Below are positions 53,840 through 64,000 of a stretch of 64,000 nt of DNA, piece by piece (the first letter of the stretch is position 1; each line of letters starts with the position of its first letter). The DNA comes from Nitrosomonas eutropha. Its GTDB lineage: Bacteria > Pseudomonadota > Gammaproteobacteria > Burkholderiales > Nitrosomonadaceae. The notes beneath the pieces are model-generated. The model searched no databases and was not told the origin of the DNA. It saw nothing but the letters and a program-made list of their open reading frames with translations. A program made the position numbers and the translations under genes. The DNA lies in NCBI RefSeq assembly GCF_900116685.1, contig NZ_FPBL01000002.1, positions 124,001-188,000 on the forward strand, written 5' to 3'.

Positions 53840-56443
53840 TTAAACAACAATATTGACCAGTCTTCCCGGCACGATAACCACCTTCCTGATCGGCTGCCCG
53901 GCAATATTTTTCTGAACATGCTCATGCTCCAGCGCTACCCGCTCAATAGTGGCCTGATCTGCTTCCCTGGCAATACGTATTTGTCCGCGTAACTTGCCAT
54001 TGATTTGAACCACGATTTCGATCTCATCCTGGATCAGCGCCTGCTCATCCGCCTGTGGCCAGGGCTGATCAAGCAGCTCGGTACCAGGTCTGAGTTCACG
54101 CCACAAGACATGACAGATATGCGGAACAATGGGTGAAAGTAACAGCACGCTGTTCTCCAGTGCTTCCTGCATGAGCTGGCGTGCAGCCGGGCTGATATCT
54201 TGTATGCTGGCTAGCTTGTTCATCAGCTCCATCACCGCAGCAATTGCGGTATTAAATGTATGGCGCCGCTCAAGATCATCACTCACTTTGACTATTGTCT
54301 GATGCAATTGACAACGTAAATCCTGCAGATCAGTCGGATACTCCTGATACGGTATTACATCTGCAGACATGTCACCTTCTTGCTGCTTGTGCAGATAAAC
54401 CTGTCGCCATAACCGTTTGAGAAAACGGAAAGCACCTTCGACACCGGCATCTGACCATTCCAGCGTCTGCGTGGGTGGGCTGGCAAACATCATAAACAAA
54501 CGGGCAGTATCAGCACCATATTGTTCGATAATTTCCTGCGGATCGATACCATTATTCTTTGATTTCGACATGGTACCGATACCACCAGATTCAACCGGTT
54601 GACCATCCGCCTGCAGCACGGCACCGGTTTTTTTTCCTTCTGTATCATGCTGCACATCAACTTCTACCGGACTAAAGTACTGAATACGGCCGCTGCCGGT
54701 TTTACGGAAAAATATTTCATTCAGCACCATACCTTGCGTCAACAGATTGGTAAAAGGCTCATCGAATGACACCAGCCCGAGATCACGCATAACCCTGCTC
54801 CAGAAACGTGAATACAGCAGATGCAGGATGGCGTGCTCAATGCCACCGATATATTGATCAACCGGCAGCCAGTAATTGACTCGCTGATCAGTCATAGCGG
54901 CCTGCTGATCCTGACAAGCGTAACGGATGAAATACCAGGAAGAATCAACGAATGTATCCATGGTGTCAGTTTCACGACGCGCCTGCTGCCCGCAGCGCGG
55001 GCAGGTACATTCATAGAACGAAGGTGTTTTTGTCAGTGGATTACCAGAGCCATCCGGCACCAGGTCTTCCGGCAGGGTAACGGGTAACTGATCATCCGGC
55101 ACCGGTACCACACCACATTGGTCACAATGAACCAGCGGAATCGGACAACCCCAGTAACGCTGCCGTGAGATACCCCAGTCACGCAGGCGATACCGCACAC
55201 GCTTCTCCCCCTGTTCCTTCAGCTTCAGCTTGGTAGCGATAGCATCAACCGCATCCCTCGATTTCAGGCCAGAAAATTCACCGGAATCGAATGCCACACC
55301 ATAGTCAGTAAAAGCTTGCACAAATGGTACAGGCAATTCATCATCTTCCGGTCTAATAACAGGTCTGATTGGCAAAGCATACTGGCGGGCAAAATCAAAA
55401 TCGCGTTCATCATGCGCCGGTACCGCCATGACAGCCCCTTCGCCATAGCTCATCAGCACATAGTTGGCGACCCACACCGGCAAGCGTTCGCCCGTCAATG
55501 GATGCAGGACATAAAGCCCGGTAGCCATTCCTTTTTTTTCCTGGAGCGCTAGCTCAGCTTCCATGGTGGCACCTTGCCGGCAGGATTCAATAAAAGTGAT
55601 CAGATCAGGCTGATTTTGTGCTGCGTGCAAAGCAACTGGATGTTCTGCAGCAACTGCCACATAAGTCACCCCCATCAGCGTATCCGCCCGGGTAGTAAAG
55701 ACTTTCAGCGCTTGTGGCATTCCGGATACAATATCAGGTGAGAAGGTAATATCCACGCCGAAGCTTTTGCCAATCCAGTTGGCCTGCATAGCTTTTACGC
55801 GCTCTGGCCAGCCCGGTAATTTCTCTAGATCAGCCAGCAGTTCATCCGCATAACGGGTAATAGCCAGGTAATAACCGGGGATTTCTCGTTTTTCGACCAC
55901 CGCTCCGGTACGCCAGCCGCACCCATCAATGACCTGTTCATTGGCCAGTACGGTCTGATCAACCGGATCCCAGTTAACTACCTGTGTTTTCTGATAAGCA
56001 ATACCCTTTTCCAGCATGCGCAAAAATAACCACTGATTCCAGCGATAATATTCTGGATCACACGTGGCCAATTCCCGTTTCCAATCAATAGCAAACCCCA
56101 GGCTTTGCAACTGGCCGCGCATGTAGGCGATATTGTCATACGTCCATTTTGCAGGCGGCACACCCTTCTGGATGGCAGCATTTTCAGCCGGTAATCCGAA
56201 TGCATCCCAGCCCATCGGCTGCATAACGTTATACCCCTGCATACGACGATAACGCGACAACACATCCCCAATCGTATAGTTGCGCACATGCCCCATATGT
56301 AACTTGCCGGAAGGATAAGGAAACATGGACAGGCAATAATATTTCGGCTTATCAGGTATTTCAGTTGTATTGAAAATGCCCGTTTCCTGCCAGCTTTGCC
56401 GGGCCTGCTGTTCTATTTCCTGTGGATGATATTTTTCTTGCAT
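53840..56443 (-). CDS. leuS: Leucyl-tRNA synthetase
   Basis: An 867-residue class I synthetase charging tRNA-Leu. The HIGH-type motif is [16 protein letters not shown] and the KMSKS loop is [17 protein letters not shown]1 editing domain ([20 protein letters not shown]) and a zinc-binding region ([20 protein letters not shown]) are present. Length and domain order are normal. It is first in the leuS-lptE-holA operon; the gap to the divergent queA (56444-56600) has room for both promoters. Confidence 0.97.
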   Translation of the reverse strand: MQEKYHPQEIEQQARQSWQETGIFNTTEIPDKPKYYCLSMFPYPSGKLHMGHVRNYTIGDVLSRYRRMQGYNVMQPMGWDAFGLPAENAAIQKGVPPAKWTYDNIAYMRGQLQSLGFAIDWKRELATCDPEYYRWNQWLFLRMLEKGIAYQKTQVVNWDPVDQTVLANEQVIDGCGWRTGAVVEKREIPGYYLAITRYADELLADLEKLPGWPERVKAMQANWIGKSFGVDITFSPDIVSGMPQALKVFTTRADTLMGVTYVAVAAEHPVALHAAQNQPDLITFIESCRQGATMEAELALQEKKGMATGLYVLHPLTGERLPVWVANYVLMSYGEGAVMAVPAHDERDFDFARQYALPIRPVIRPEDDELPVPFVQAFTDYGVAFDSGEFSGLKSRDAVDAIATKLKLKEQGEKRVRYRLRDWGISRQRYWGCPIPLVHCDQCGVVPVPDDQLPVTLPEDLVPDGSGNPLTKTPSFYECTCPRCGQQARRETDTMDTFVDSSWYFIRYACQDQQAAMTDQRVNYWLPVDQYIGGIEHAILHLLYSRFWSRVMRDLGLVSFDEPFTNLLTQGMVLNEIFFRKTGSGRIQYFSPVEVDVQHDTEGKKTGAVLQADGQPVESGGIGTMSKSKNNGIDPQEIIEQYGADTARLFMMFASPPTQTLEWSDAGVEGAFRFLKRLWRQVYLHKQQEGDMSADVIPYQEYPTDLQDLRCQLHQTIVKVSDDLERRHTFNTAIAAVMELMNKLASIQDISPAARQLMQEALENSVLLLSPIVPHICHVLWRELRPGTELLDQPWPQADEQALIQDEIEIVVQINGKLRGQIRIAREADQATIERVALEHEHVQKNIAGQPIRKVVIVPGRLVNIVV

Positions 56444-56600
56444 GGATAGATGAAGTTTTCTGCCGAATAATAAAAATTAAAAAATTAATTATACAGTCAA
56501 CCATTCTGACTGGCAGAAAGCTCCTTGCAAAAACCTCTCATCCCAGCACTCTCTCCTAAAAAACACAGGCGCTTTACTGGTCACCGGTATAATCCGCAGC

Positions 56601-58723
<2,123 letters not shown>

Positions 58724-58787
58724 AACTTCATGCTAAAATACACAACGATTCAGTTTTCATTCATACCCGATTGAAGGAGAAGACCTT

Positions 58788-59252
58788 ATGCTCATAAAAG
58801 AAGCTTTCGCCCAGGCTGCCAATGGCGCGGCTCAGACTTCCGACCCCACACTGATGAGCTTTCTGCCCATGATTGGTATCGTGGTCATTTTTTATTTTTT
58901 GCTGATCCGTCCACAAACCAAGCGGGCTAAAGAACAAAAACAAATGCAGAACGAATTACAGAAAGGTGACGAGATCGTCATCAGTGGAGGAGAACTGGGC
59001 CGAGTTGTAAGTGCCGGGGACAGCTACCTCACCATGGAAATTGCAGTAGGCGTTGAAATTACCGTACTCAAATCTTCTGTTCAAACATTATTGCCTAAGG
59101 GAACACTCAGAAGCATAGAAACCGGCAAAAGCAGCCGGGCACTCAAAAACGGCAAGCAGAAATCTAATGAACCCCGCCAGGCCGAACCAGAAAATAAGGA
59201 AACTGAAATCAGTCAAGCCGATTCAACAAAACAGGATAACGAAAAGAATTAA
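58788..59252 (+). CDS. yajC: Sec translocon accessory protein YajC, long form
   Basis: A 154-residue protein with one transmembrane helix (about 23-42, SFLPMIGIVVIFYFLLIRPQ) followed by KRAKEQKQMQNELQKGDEIV and ISGGELGRVVSAGDSYLTME, the conserved YajC region. YajC associates with SecDF at the inner membrane. The usual length is about 110 residues; here a hydrophilic Lys/Glu/Asn-rich C-terminal extension of about 45 residues follows the conserved part. A GAAGGAGA ribosome site precedes the ATG. Confidence 0.93.
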   Translation: MLIKEAFAQAANGAAQTSDPTLMSFLPMIGIVVIFYFLLIRPQTKRAKEQKQMQNELQKGDEIVISGGELGRVVSAGDSYLTMEIAVGVEITVLKSSVQTLLPKGTLRSIETGKSSRALKNGKQKSNEPRQAEPENKETEISQADSTKQDNEKN

Positions 59253-59339
59253 TTTACCGGTATGCTCCGCTCTTTTTTAATTATCTGAAATTGTGGCGTA
59301 ACTTCCGGCACCCCCTTTTCTTCTGAAATACTGGCCATT

Positions 59340-61187
59340 ATGAACCGCTACCCCCTCTGGAAATATATTGTCATCGCCGTTTCGATCCTGCTTGGATTGC
59401 TGTATACCCTGCCTAATTTTTTTGGTGAATCCCCCGCCGTTCAGATTTCACCACTACGAACTGACGCACGGACCGATGCAGCACTTTTGCAACGTTTGGA
59501 ACAAGTCCTTAACCAGCAAAATCTCCCGTATAGCGGAACAATATTGGAAGCAACCGGGATTAAAATTCGGTTTGCCGATACAGATACCCAGATCAAGGCG
59601 AAAGATATTCTAAGTTCCGAGGTTGGTAGCGATTATGTTGTTGCATTAAACTTGCTGCCAAATTCCCCGCAATGGATGCGTCATATCGGTGCTTTACCCA
59701 TGTATCTGGGTCTGGATCTGCGCGGTGGAGTTCATTTCATGTTGCAGGTGGATATGGAGGGCGCACTCACAAAATCCCTCGATCGTTTCAGCGCCGATCT
59801 GCGCAGTACACTGCGTGAACAAAGAATCCCGTCTGCCGGTATTGAGCGGGATCGGTCAAAAATTGTAATCAGATTCCGTGATGAGCAGGCACGGGAAAAA
59901 GCAATTACGGAATTTGGAAAAGCATTTGAAGATCTCGCCTTTCAATCAGGAGATGCTGGCGGAGAGGCACGTCTGACAATCTCCATTAAGCCGGAAGCGC
60001 TAGTGCGTATGCAAAATACTGCCGTCCAGCGCAATATCACCACGCTGCGCAACCGAGTCAACGAGTTGGGTGTAGCAGAACCAATTATTCAGCAGGCAGG
60101 AGCTGATCGGGTAATCGTGCAGTTACCGGGGGTACAGGATACTGCCAAGGCGAAGGATATTCTGGGCAGAACCGCCACGCTGGAAGTACGCATGGTAGAT
60201 GAAGAGGGTGATATTGATGCTGCCTTGCGCGGATCAGTTCCCCCTGGTACCGAACTGTTCACCGAGCGTGGGGGTGGCCCACTCTTGGTCAAAAAACAGA
60301 TCCTGCTTACCGGTGACCGCATTACGGACGCCCAACCTGGATTTGATCAGGATCACCAGCCTGCTGTCCATTTAACACTAGACAACAATGGTTCACGAAT
60401 TTTCAAACAGCTAACACGTAATAACGTAGGTAAGCGCATGGCCATTCTGCTGGTGGAAAAAAACCTGACCGAGGTGGTTACCGCACCAGTCATTCGCGAA
60501 GAAATCGGTGGTGGGCGCGTACAGATCAGTGGAAAAATGAGCAGTATCGAGGCACGTGATGTTGCTCTGCTGTTGCGTGCGGGCGCGCTGGCTGCCCCCA
60601 TGGAAATTGTCGAGGAGCGTACAATAGGACCAAGCTTGGGGGCTGAAAATATCTCCAAAGGTTTCAATTCAACCCTGTTTGGTTTCCTGGCGGTAGCCAC
60701 ATTCATCATGGCTTATTACTCGGCCATTGGTGTCATCTCTGTCGTGGCACTCGCCGTCAACCTGCTATTTCTCATTGGATTGCTCTCAATCCTGCAGGCG
60801 ACATTAACGCTCCCCGGAATGGCCGGAATGGCGCTGACTGTTGGGATGGCGATTGACGCAAACGTACTGATCAATGAACGTATCCGCGACGAAATACGTC
60901 ATGGTGCTTCGCCACAGGCAGCTATCCATGCTGGGTATGAGCGCGCATGGGATGCGATTATCGACACCAACCTCACCACATTACTGGCCGGTCTTGGCCT
61001 GATGATATTCGGCAGCGGGCCGATAAAGGGTTTCGCCATCGTGCTATGTCTGGGAATTTTGACCACGCTCTTCAGTGCGGTCACCGTTTCGCGCGCGATG
61101 GTTAATCTGTTGTACGGCAACCGCAAACTTGCGCGTGTCCCGATTGGAACCATAAAAATGCCGAAGAAAAGTAACCACAAATATTAA
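59340..61187 (+). CDS. secD: Protein translocase subunit SecD
   Basis: A 615-residue inner-membrane protein with six transmembrane helices and a large periplasmic P1 domain (after LGLDLRGGVHFMLQVDMEGA). With SecF it uses the proton gradient to pull proteins out of SecYEG. Other landmarks are TTLRNRVNELGVAEPIIQQA, TLPGMAGMALTVGMAIDANV and NERIRDEIRHGASPQAAIHA. It is 22 bases ahead of secF. Confidence 0.96.
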   Translation: MNRYPLWKYIVIAVSILLGLLYTLPNFFGESPAVQISPLRTDARTDAALLQRLEQVLNQQNLPYSGTILEATGIKIRFADTDTQIKAKDILSSEVGSDYVVALNLLPNSPQWMRHIGALPMYLGLDLRGGVHFMLQVDMEGALTKSLDRFSADLRSTLREQRIPSAGIERDRSKIVIRFRDEQAREKAITEFGKAFEDLAFQSGDAGGEARLTISIKPEALVRMQNTAVQRNITTLRNRVNELGVAEPIIQQAGADRVIVQLPGVQDTAKAKDILGRTATLEVRMVDEEGDIDAALRGSVPPGTELFTERGGGPLLVKKQILLTGDRITDAQPGFDQDHQPAVHLTLDNNGSRIFKQLTRNNVGKRMAILLVEKNLTEVVTAPVIREEIGGGRVQISGKMSSIEARDVALLLRAGALAAPMEIVEERTIGPSLGAENISKGFNSTLFGFLAVATFIMAYYSAIGVISVVALAVNLLFLIGLLSILQATLTLPGMAGMALTVGMAIDANVLINERIRDEIRHGASPQAAIHAGYERAWDAIIDTNLTTLLAGLGLMIFGSGPIKGFAIVLCLGILTTLFSAVTVSRAMVNLLYGNRKLARVPIGTIKMPKKSNHKY

Positions 61188-61209
61188 AACTTACTGAAAC
61201 CAGATAACC

Positions 61210-62142
61210 ATGGATTTTTTCAGATTCGAACGCGATATTCCCTTTACCCGCTGGGGAAAGTTATCAATGACTTTTTCCCTAATCATCTCTATCCTGGCGA
61301 TTTATTCTCTCGTCACGAAGGGGTTAAATCTCGCCGTAGATTTTACTGGTGGTACTGTGATGGAAATCAGCTACCAGCAACCTGCTGATCTTAATAAAAC
61401 CCGCAAAATCCTTGCTGACATTGGAATGCCTGATGCAATCGTGCAGAATTTCGGTACATCCCGAGATGTCATGATCAGACTCCCTGCCAAGGCAGAACAC
61501 ACTGGGGGCAATCTGTCCGAAGCTGTTATAGCTGCGCTCAAGAAAGACGATCCTTCAGTTGAAATGAGGCGAGTGGAATTCGTGGGCCCGCAGGTTGGAG
61601 ATGAATTACTGGAAAATGGCTTATTGGCAATGCTGTTTGTTTCCATGGGTATAGTTGCCTATCTGGCTTTCCGATTTGAATGGAAATTTGGTGTTTCTTG
61701 TATAGTTGCCAACCTGCATGACGTATTAATTATTCTGGGTTGTTTCTCCTTTTTTCAGTGGGAATTCGACCTGACTGTTCTGGCTGCTGTACTAGCTATC
61801 CTGGGCTATTCGGTAAATGAGTCTGTAGTCATCTCTGATCGGGTTCGGGAAAATTTCCGCAAACTACGCAAAGCAGATGTAACAAGAGTGATTAATAACG
61901 CAATTACCGAAACCATGTCGCGCACTATAATTACTCATGGAAGTACGCAACTGGTGGTGGTTTCCATGCTTCTATTTGGCGGAGAAGCATTACATAATTT
62001 TGCGTTGGCACTCACCATTGGCATTTTGTTCGGTATCTATTCTTCCATTATGATTGCCAGCCCGATACTTATATTGTTAGGGGCTAAACGAGAGGATCTG
62101 GTCAAAATTGAGCGTAAACCTCAGGAAGAAGCTGTGCCATGA
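61210..62142 (+). CDS. secF: Protein translocase subunit SecF
   Basis: A 310-residue partner of SecD with six transmembrane helices. The SecF start FERDIPFTRWGKLSMTFSLI, the periplasmic DFTGGTVMEISYQ and the later LAILGYSVNESVVISDRVRE and NNAITETMSRTIITHGSTQL are typical. It ends the yajC-secD-secF set. Confidence 0.96.
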   Translation: MDFFRFERDIPFTRWGKLSMTFSLIISILAIYSLVTKGLNLAVDFTGGTVMEISYQQPADLNKTRKILADIGMPDAIVQNFGTSRDVMIRLPAKAEHTGGNLSEAVIAALKKDDPSVEMRRVEFVGPQVGDELLENGLLAMLFVSMGIVAYLAFRFEWKFGVSCIVANLHDVLIILGCFSFFQWEFDLTVLAAVLAILGYSVNESVVISDRVRENFRKLRKADVTRVINNAITETMSRTIITHGSTQLVVVSMLLFGGEALHNFALALTIGILFGIYSSIMIASPILILLGAKREDLVKIERKPQEEAVP

Positions 62143-62180
62143 TGTTATTTTTGATGTCTTGAATAAAAAATTCCAATTTT

Positions 62181-62558
62181 ATGGCCGGACTCAATCCACA
62201 AACGCCCATTCCCACAGAGTTAAAGCTGCACCGTAAATCAGGGATGTTGAGTGTAACCTTCAATGATGGAAAATCTTTCAGCTTCCCGTGTGAATTCCTG
62301 CGAGTTTACTCTCCTTCTGCTGAGGTACGTGGCCACGAGCCTGGTCAGGAAGTTTTGCAAACCGGTAAAAAAGACGTAACTATCACGCATATTGAACCGG
62401 TTGGCCGGTATGCTGTTAGGCTGGATTTTTCTGATAGCCACAATACTGGATTGTATTCATGGGACTTGCTTTATGATTATGGCTTGAACCAGGGAATCAT
62501 GTGGCAAGATTACCTGCAACGACTGGAAGCTTCCGGCAGCAGCCGCGAAGTAAAATAG
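62181..62558 (+). CDS. DUF971 family protein
   Basis: A 125-residue soluble protein of the DUF971/GBBH-like domain family: PTELKLHRKSGMLSVTFNDG, SFPCEFLRVYSPSAEVRGHE and GRYAVRLDFSDSHNTGLYSW with the conserved WDLLYDYG. The fold occurs at the N-terminus of gamma-butyrobetaine hydroxylase and binds zinc or iron-sulfur partners in some proteins. It lies 38 bases after secF and just before ubiE, an order frequent in Betaproteobacteria; no specific job is known. Confidence 0.9.
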   Translation: MAGLNPQTPIPTELKLHRKSGMLSVTFNDGKSFSFPCEFLRVYSPSAEVRGHEPGQEVLQTGKKDVTITHIEPVGRYAVRLDFSDSHNTGLYSWDLLYDYGLNQGIMWQDYLQRLEASGSSREVK

Positions 62559-62610
62559 TAATACTTTTTACCAGACATAAATTACTCATTCGGAATATAT
62601 CTCCAGAACA

Positions 62611-63342
62611 ATGAATACCACACACTTTGGTTTCGCAACTGTTTCAGAAACAGAGAAAGCTCGTAAGGTTGCAGAAGTCTTCCACTCAGTAGCGGCACGT
62701 TATAATCTGATGAACGATCTGATGTCCATGGGATTGCACCGTTTGTGGAAGAAATTTGCAATCGATGTCAGCGGTGCAAAAAGAGGTGACAAGGTATTGG
62801 ATATCGCCGGTGGAACCGCTGATTTAACTGCTTTGTTCCGGGAGAAAGTGGGGGACACGGGGGAAGTCTGGCTGACCGACATCAACAATTCCATGCTGTC
62901 GATTGGCCGTGATCGTATGCTGAATGATGGTAAGAGTGTGCCGGTGGCTCAATGTGATGCTGAAAAGCTACCCTTCCCGGATAATTATTTTGATCGAGTT
63001 TGTGTCGCTTTTGGTTTGAGGAACATGACGCACAAAGATATTGCTCTCCGGGAAATGTGGCGTGTGTTATCTCCAGGTGGTTCGCTCATCGTGCTGGAAT
63101 TCTCCAAAGTGTGGAAACCACTGCAGCCTTTATATGATACTTACTCCTTTAAGGCCCTCCCGTTCATGGGGAAAATTGTTACCCGTGACGATGCTAGTTA
63201 CCGCTACCTCGCGGAATCCATTCGGATGCATCCCTCCCAGGAAGATCTAAAACAGATCATGCAGCAGGTTGGATTTGAACGGGTTGAATATTTCAATCTG
63301 ACAGCGGGTGTTGTAGCACTGCATCGCGGATACAAATTCTGA
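62611..63342 (+). CDS. ubiE: Ubiquinone/menaquinone methyltransferase UbiE
   Basis: A 243-residue class I SAM-dependent C-methyltransferase of quinone synthesis. Landmarks: [34 protein letters not shown], the SAM motif [15 protein letters not shown], and [20 protein letters not shown] at the C-terminus. In an aerobic ammonia oxidiser it serves ubiquinone. It is convergent with the agmatinase gene, with a 29-base gap. Confidence 0.96.
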   Translation: MNTTHFGFATVSETEKARKVAEVFHSVAARYNLMNDLMSMGLHRLWKKFAIDVSGAKRGDKVLDIAGGTADLTALFREKVGDTGEVWLTDINNSMLSIGRDRMLNDGKSVPVAQCDAEKLPFPDNYFDRVCVAFGLRNMTHKDIALREMWRVLSPGGSLIVLEFSKVWKPLQPLYDTYSFKALPFMGKIVTRDDASYRYLAESIRMHPSQEDLKQIMQQVGFERVEYFNLTAGVVALHRGYKF

Positions 63343-63371
63343 TCTCGTTGATTATTATATTCAAACAGGAT

Positions 63372-64000
63372 TTACAACAACCCCTCAGCTTTGCGTTTTG
63401 CCAGCAGACAAATCAGATCACAAGCAATATGTGCCGCAGCCAGTGCGGTTATCTGGCTGTGATCGTAGGGCGGAGATACTTCTACGATATCCATTCCAAT
63501 CAGGTTGATCGCAGTAAGCCCACGAATGATTGATAACGCTTGTGCAGTTGATAGCCCCCCACAAACCGGCGTGCCTGTACCCGGTGCATAAGCTGGATCA
63601 AGGCAATCGATATCAAACGTAAAATATGCTGGCTGATTACCAACGATACGTTTAATTTCTGCAACCACCGCATCTGTCCCCTGCCGATGTACTCGATCAG
63701 CATCCAGAATATTAATCCCCATGAAATTATCATTCCAGGTACGAATGCCAATCTGTACTGAATGCTCGATATCAATCAAACCATCCTGTACCGCCTTGTA
63801 AAACATGGAACCATGATTCAGTGAAGCGGGTGAATCATCCGGCCAGGTATCGCAATGCGCATCAAAATGGATTAAAGACAGTGGAGTTCCAGTTTTCTCT
63901 ACATATGCTTCCAACAACGGATAAGAAATAGAGTGATCACCACCGAACGTCAACATGCGTGCACCAGATGCCAGAATATGTCGGGCATGATCGATAATCG
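63372..64000 (-). CDS. speB: Agmatinase SpeB (5' end beyond window)
   Basis: The frame continues past the window end (HARHILASGARMLTFGGDHS), so the start is outside. Ureohydrolase metal sites are visible: GGDHSI, HFDAHCDTW and TFDIDCLDPAYAPGTGTPVCG, binding two Mn ions. The GLSTAQALSIIRGL and VEVSPPYDHSQIT segments fit agmatinase over arginase. It hydrolyses agmatine to putrescine and urea in the cytoplasm. In an ammonia oxidiser the urea could feed ammonia production if a urease is present. Confidence 0.92.
   Translation of the reverse strand, partial: IIDHARHILASGARMLTFGGDHSISYPLLEAYVEKTGTPLSLIHFDAHCDTWPDDSPASLNHGSMFYKAVQDGLIDIEHSVQIGIRTWNDNFMGINILDADRVHRQGTDAVVAEIKRIVGNQPAYFTFDIDCLDPAYAPGTGTPVCGGLSTAQALSIIRGLTAINLIGMDIVEVSPPYDHSQITALAAAHIACDLICLLAKRKAEGLL

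Overview
The window reads as chromosome from a betaproteobacterial ammonia oxidiser of the Nitrosomonas type. The strongest evidence is the minus-strand cluster ncgA-ncgB-ncgC-nirK (two-domain multicopper oxidase, two c-type cytochromes, copper nitrite reductase) with a divergent NsrR regulator, an arrangement known from Nitrosomonas. The PEP-CTERM/exosortase-A accessory genes, the paired cyanophycin synthetases and the moderate GC content agree with this. The species is not settled by reading alone.

Layout. 1-6.2 kb: an alpha-glucan operon of two GH57 enzymes and a GH63-like glucosidase. 6.5-12.9 kb: a small PepSY-like exported protein, rimO, a PEP-CTERM protein behind a good sigma-54 promoter, bolA, and a lemA-TPM-TPM envelope cluster; the gaps hold three inverted-repeat elements and a relic of a fourth. 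13.1-14.5 kb: an ECF sigma factor without a normal start codon and a DUF3619 membrane protein with a very acidic tail. 14.6-22.7 kb: a cyanophycin module (ABC exporter-like protein, DUF1854 protein, a shortened CphA paralogue, a full CphA), with a decayed toxin-antitoxin pair inside. 22.8-26.8 kb: the nitrite reductase cluster with a near-perfect NsrR operator, and nsrR. 26.7-32.5 kb: tamA-tamB. 32.7-36.1 kb: a DNA repair group (family-5 UDG, tautomerase, uvrC, second UDG-like protein). 36.1-36.5 kb: an AT-rich gap with a cluster of DnaA boxes. 36.5-38.9 kb: a penicillin-acylase-family enzyme. 39.2-46.6 kb: exosortase-A/PEP-CTERM accessory genes (prsR, acyl-CoA ligase, PLP decarboxylase, amidotransferase, acyltransferase); xrtA and prsK are not in the window. 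46.6-51.2 kb: a tightly coupled operon of a small periplasmic-binding-type protein, a porin-like barrel and a membrane GGDEF-EAL protein. 51.3-52.3 kb: a tiny lipoprotein, a small ORF, an OsmC protein and an intact 143-bp MITE-like element. 52.2-56.4 kb: leuS-lptE-holA, where the holA 3' end lies inside the MITE. 56.6-62.1 kb: queA-tgt-yajC-secD-secF. 62.2-64 kb: a DUF971 protein, ubiE and a partial agmatinase.

How the parts may work together. PrsR is a sigma-54 activator, and the PEP-CTERM gene 30 kb away has a clear -24/-12 promoter, so the two probably belong to one regulon. The NirK cluster is wired to NO or nitrosative stress through NsrR. Two uracil-DNA-glycosylase-superfamily genes around uvrC would suit a cell that makes nitrite and NO. 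The least explained pieces are the PBP/porin/GGDEF-EAL operon, the cyanophycin-linked ABC-DUF1854 pair, the thioester-like PEP-CTERM protein, the amidotransferase without its Cys2 nucleophile, and the dispersed palindromic elements, one of which supplies the end of an essential gene.
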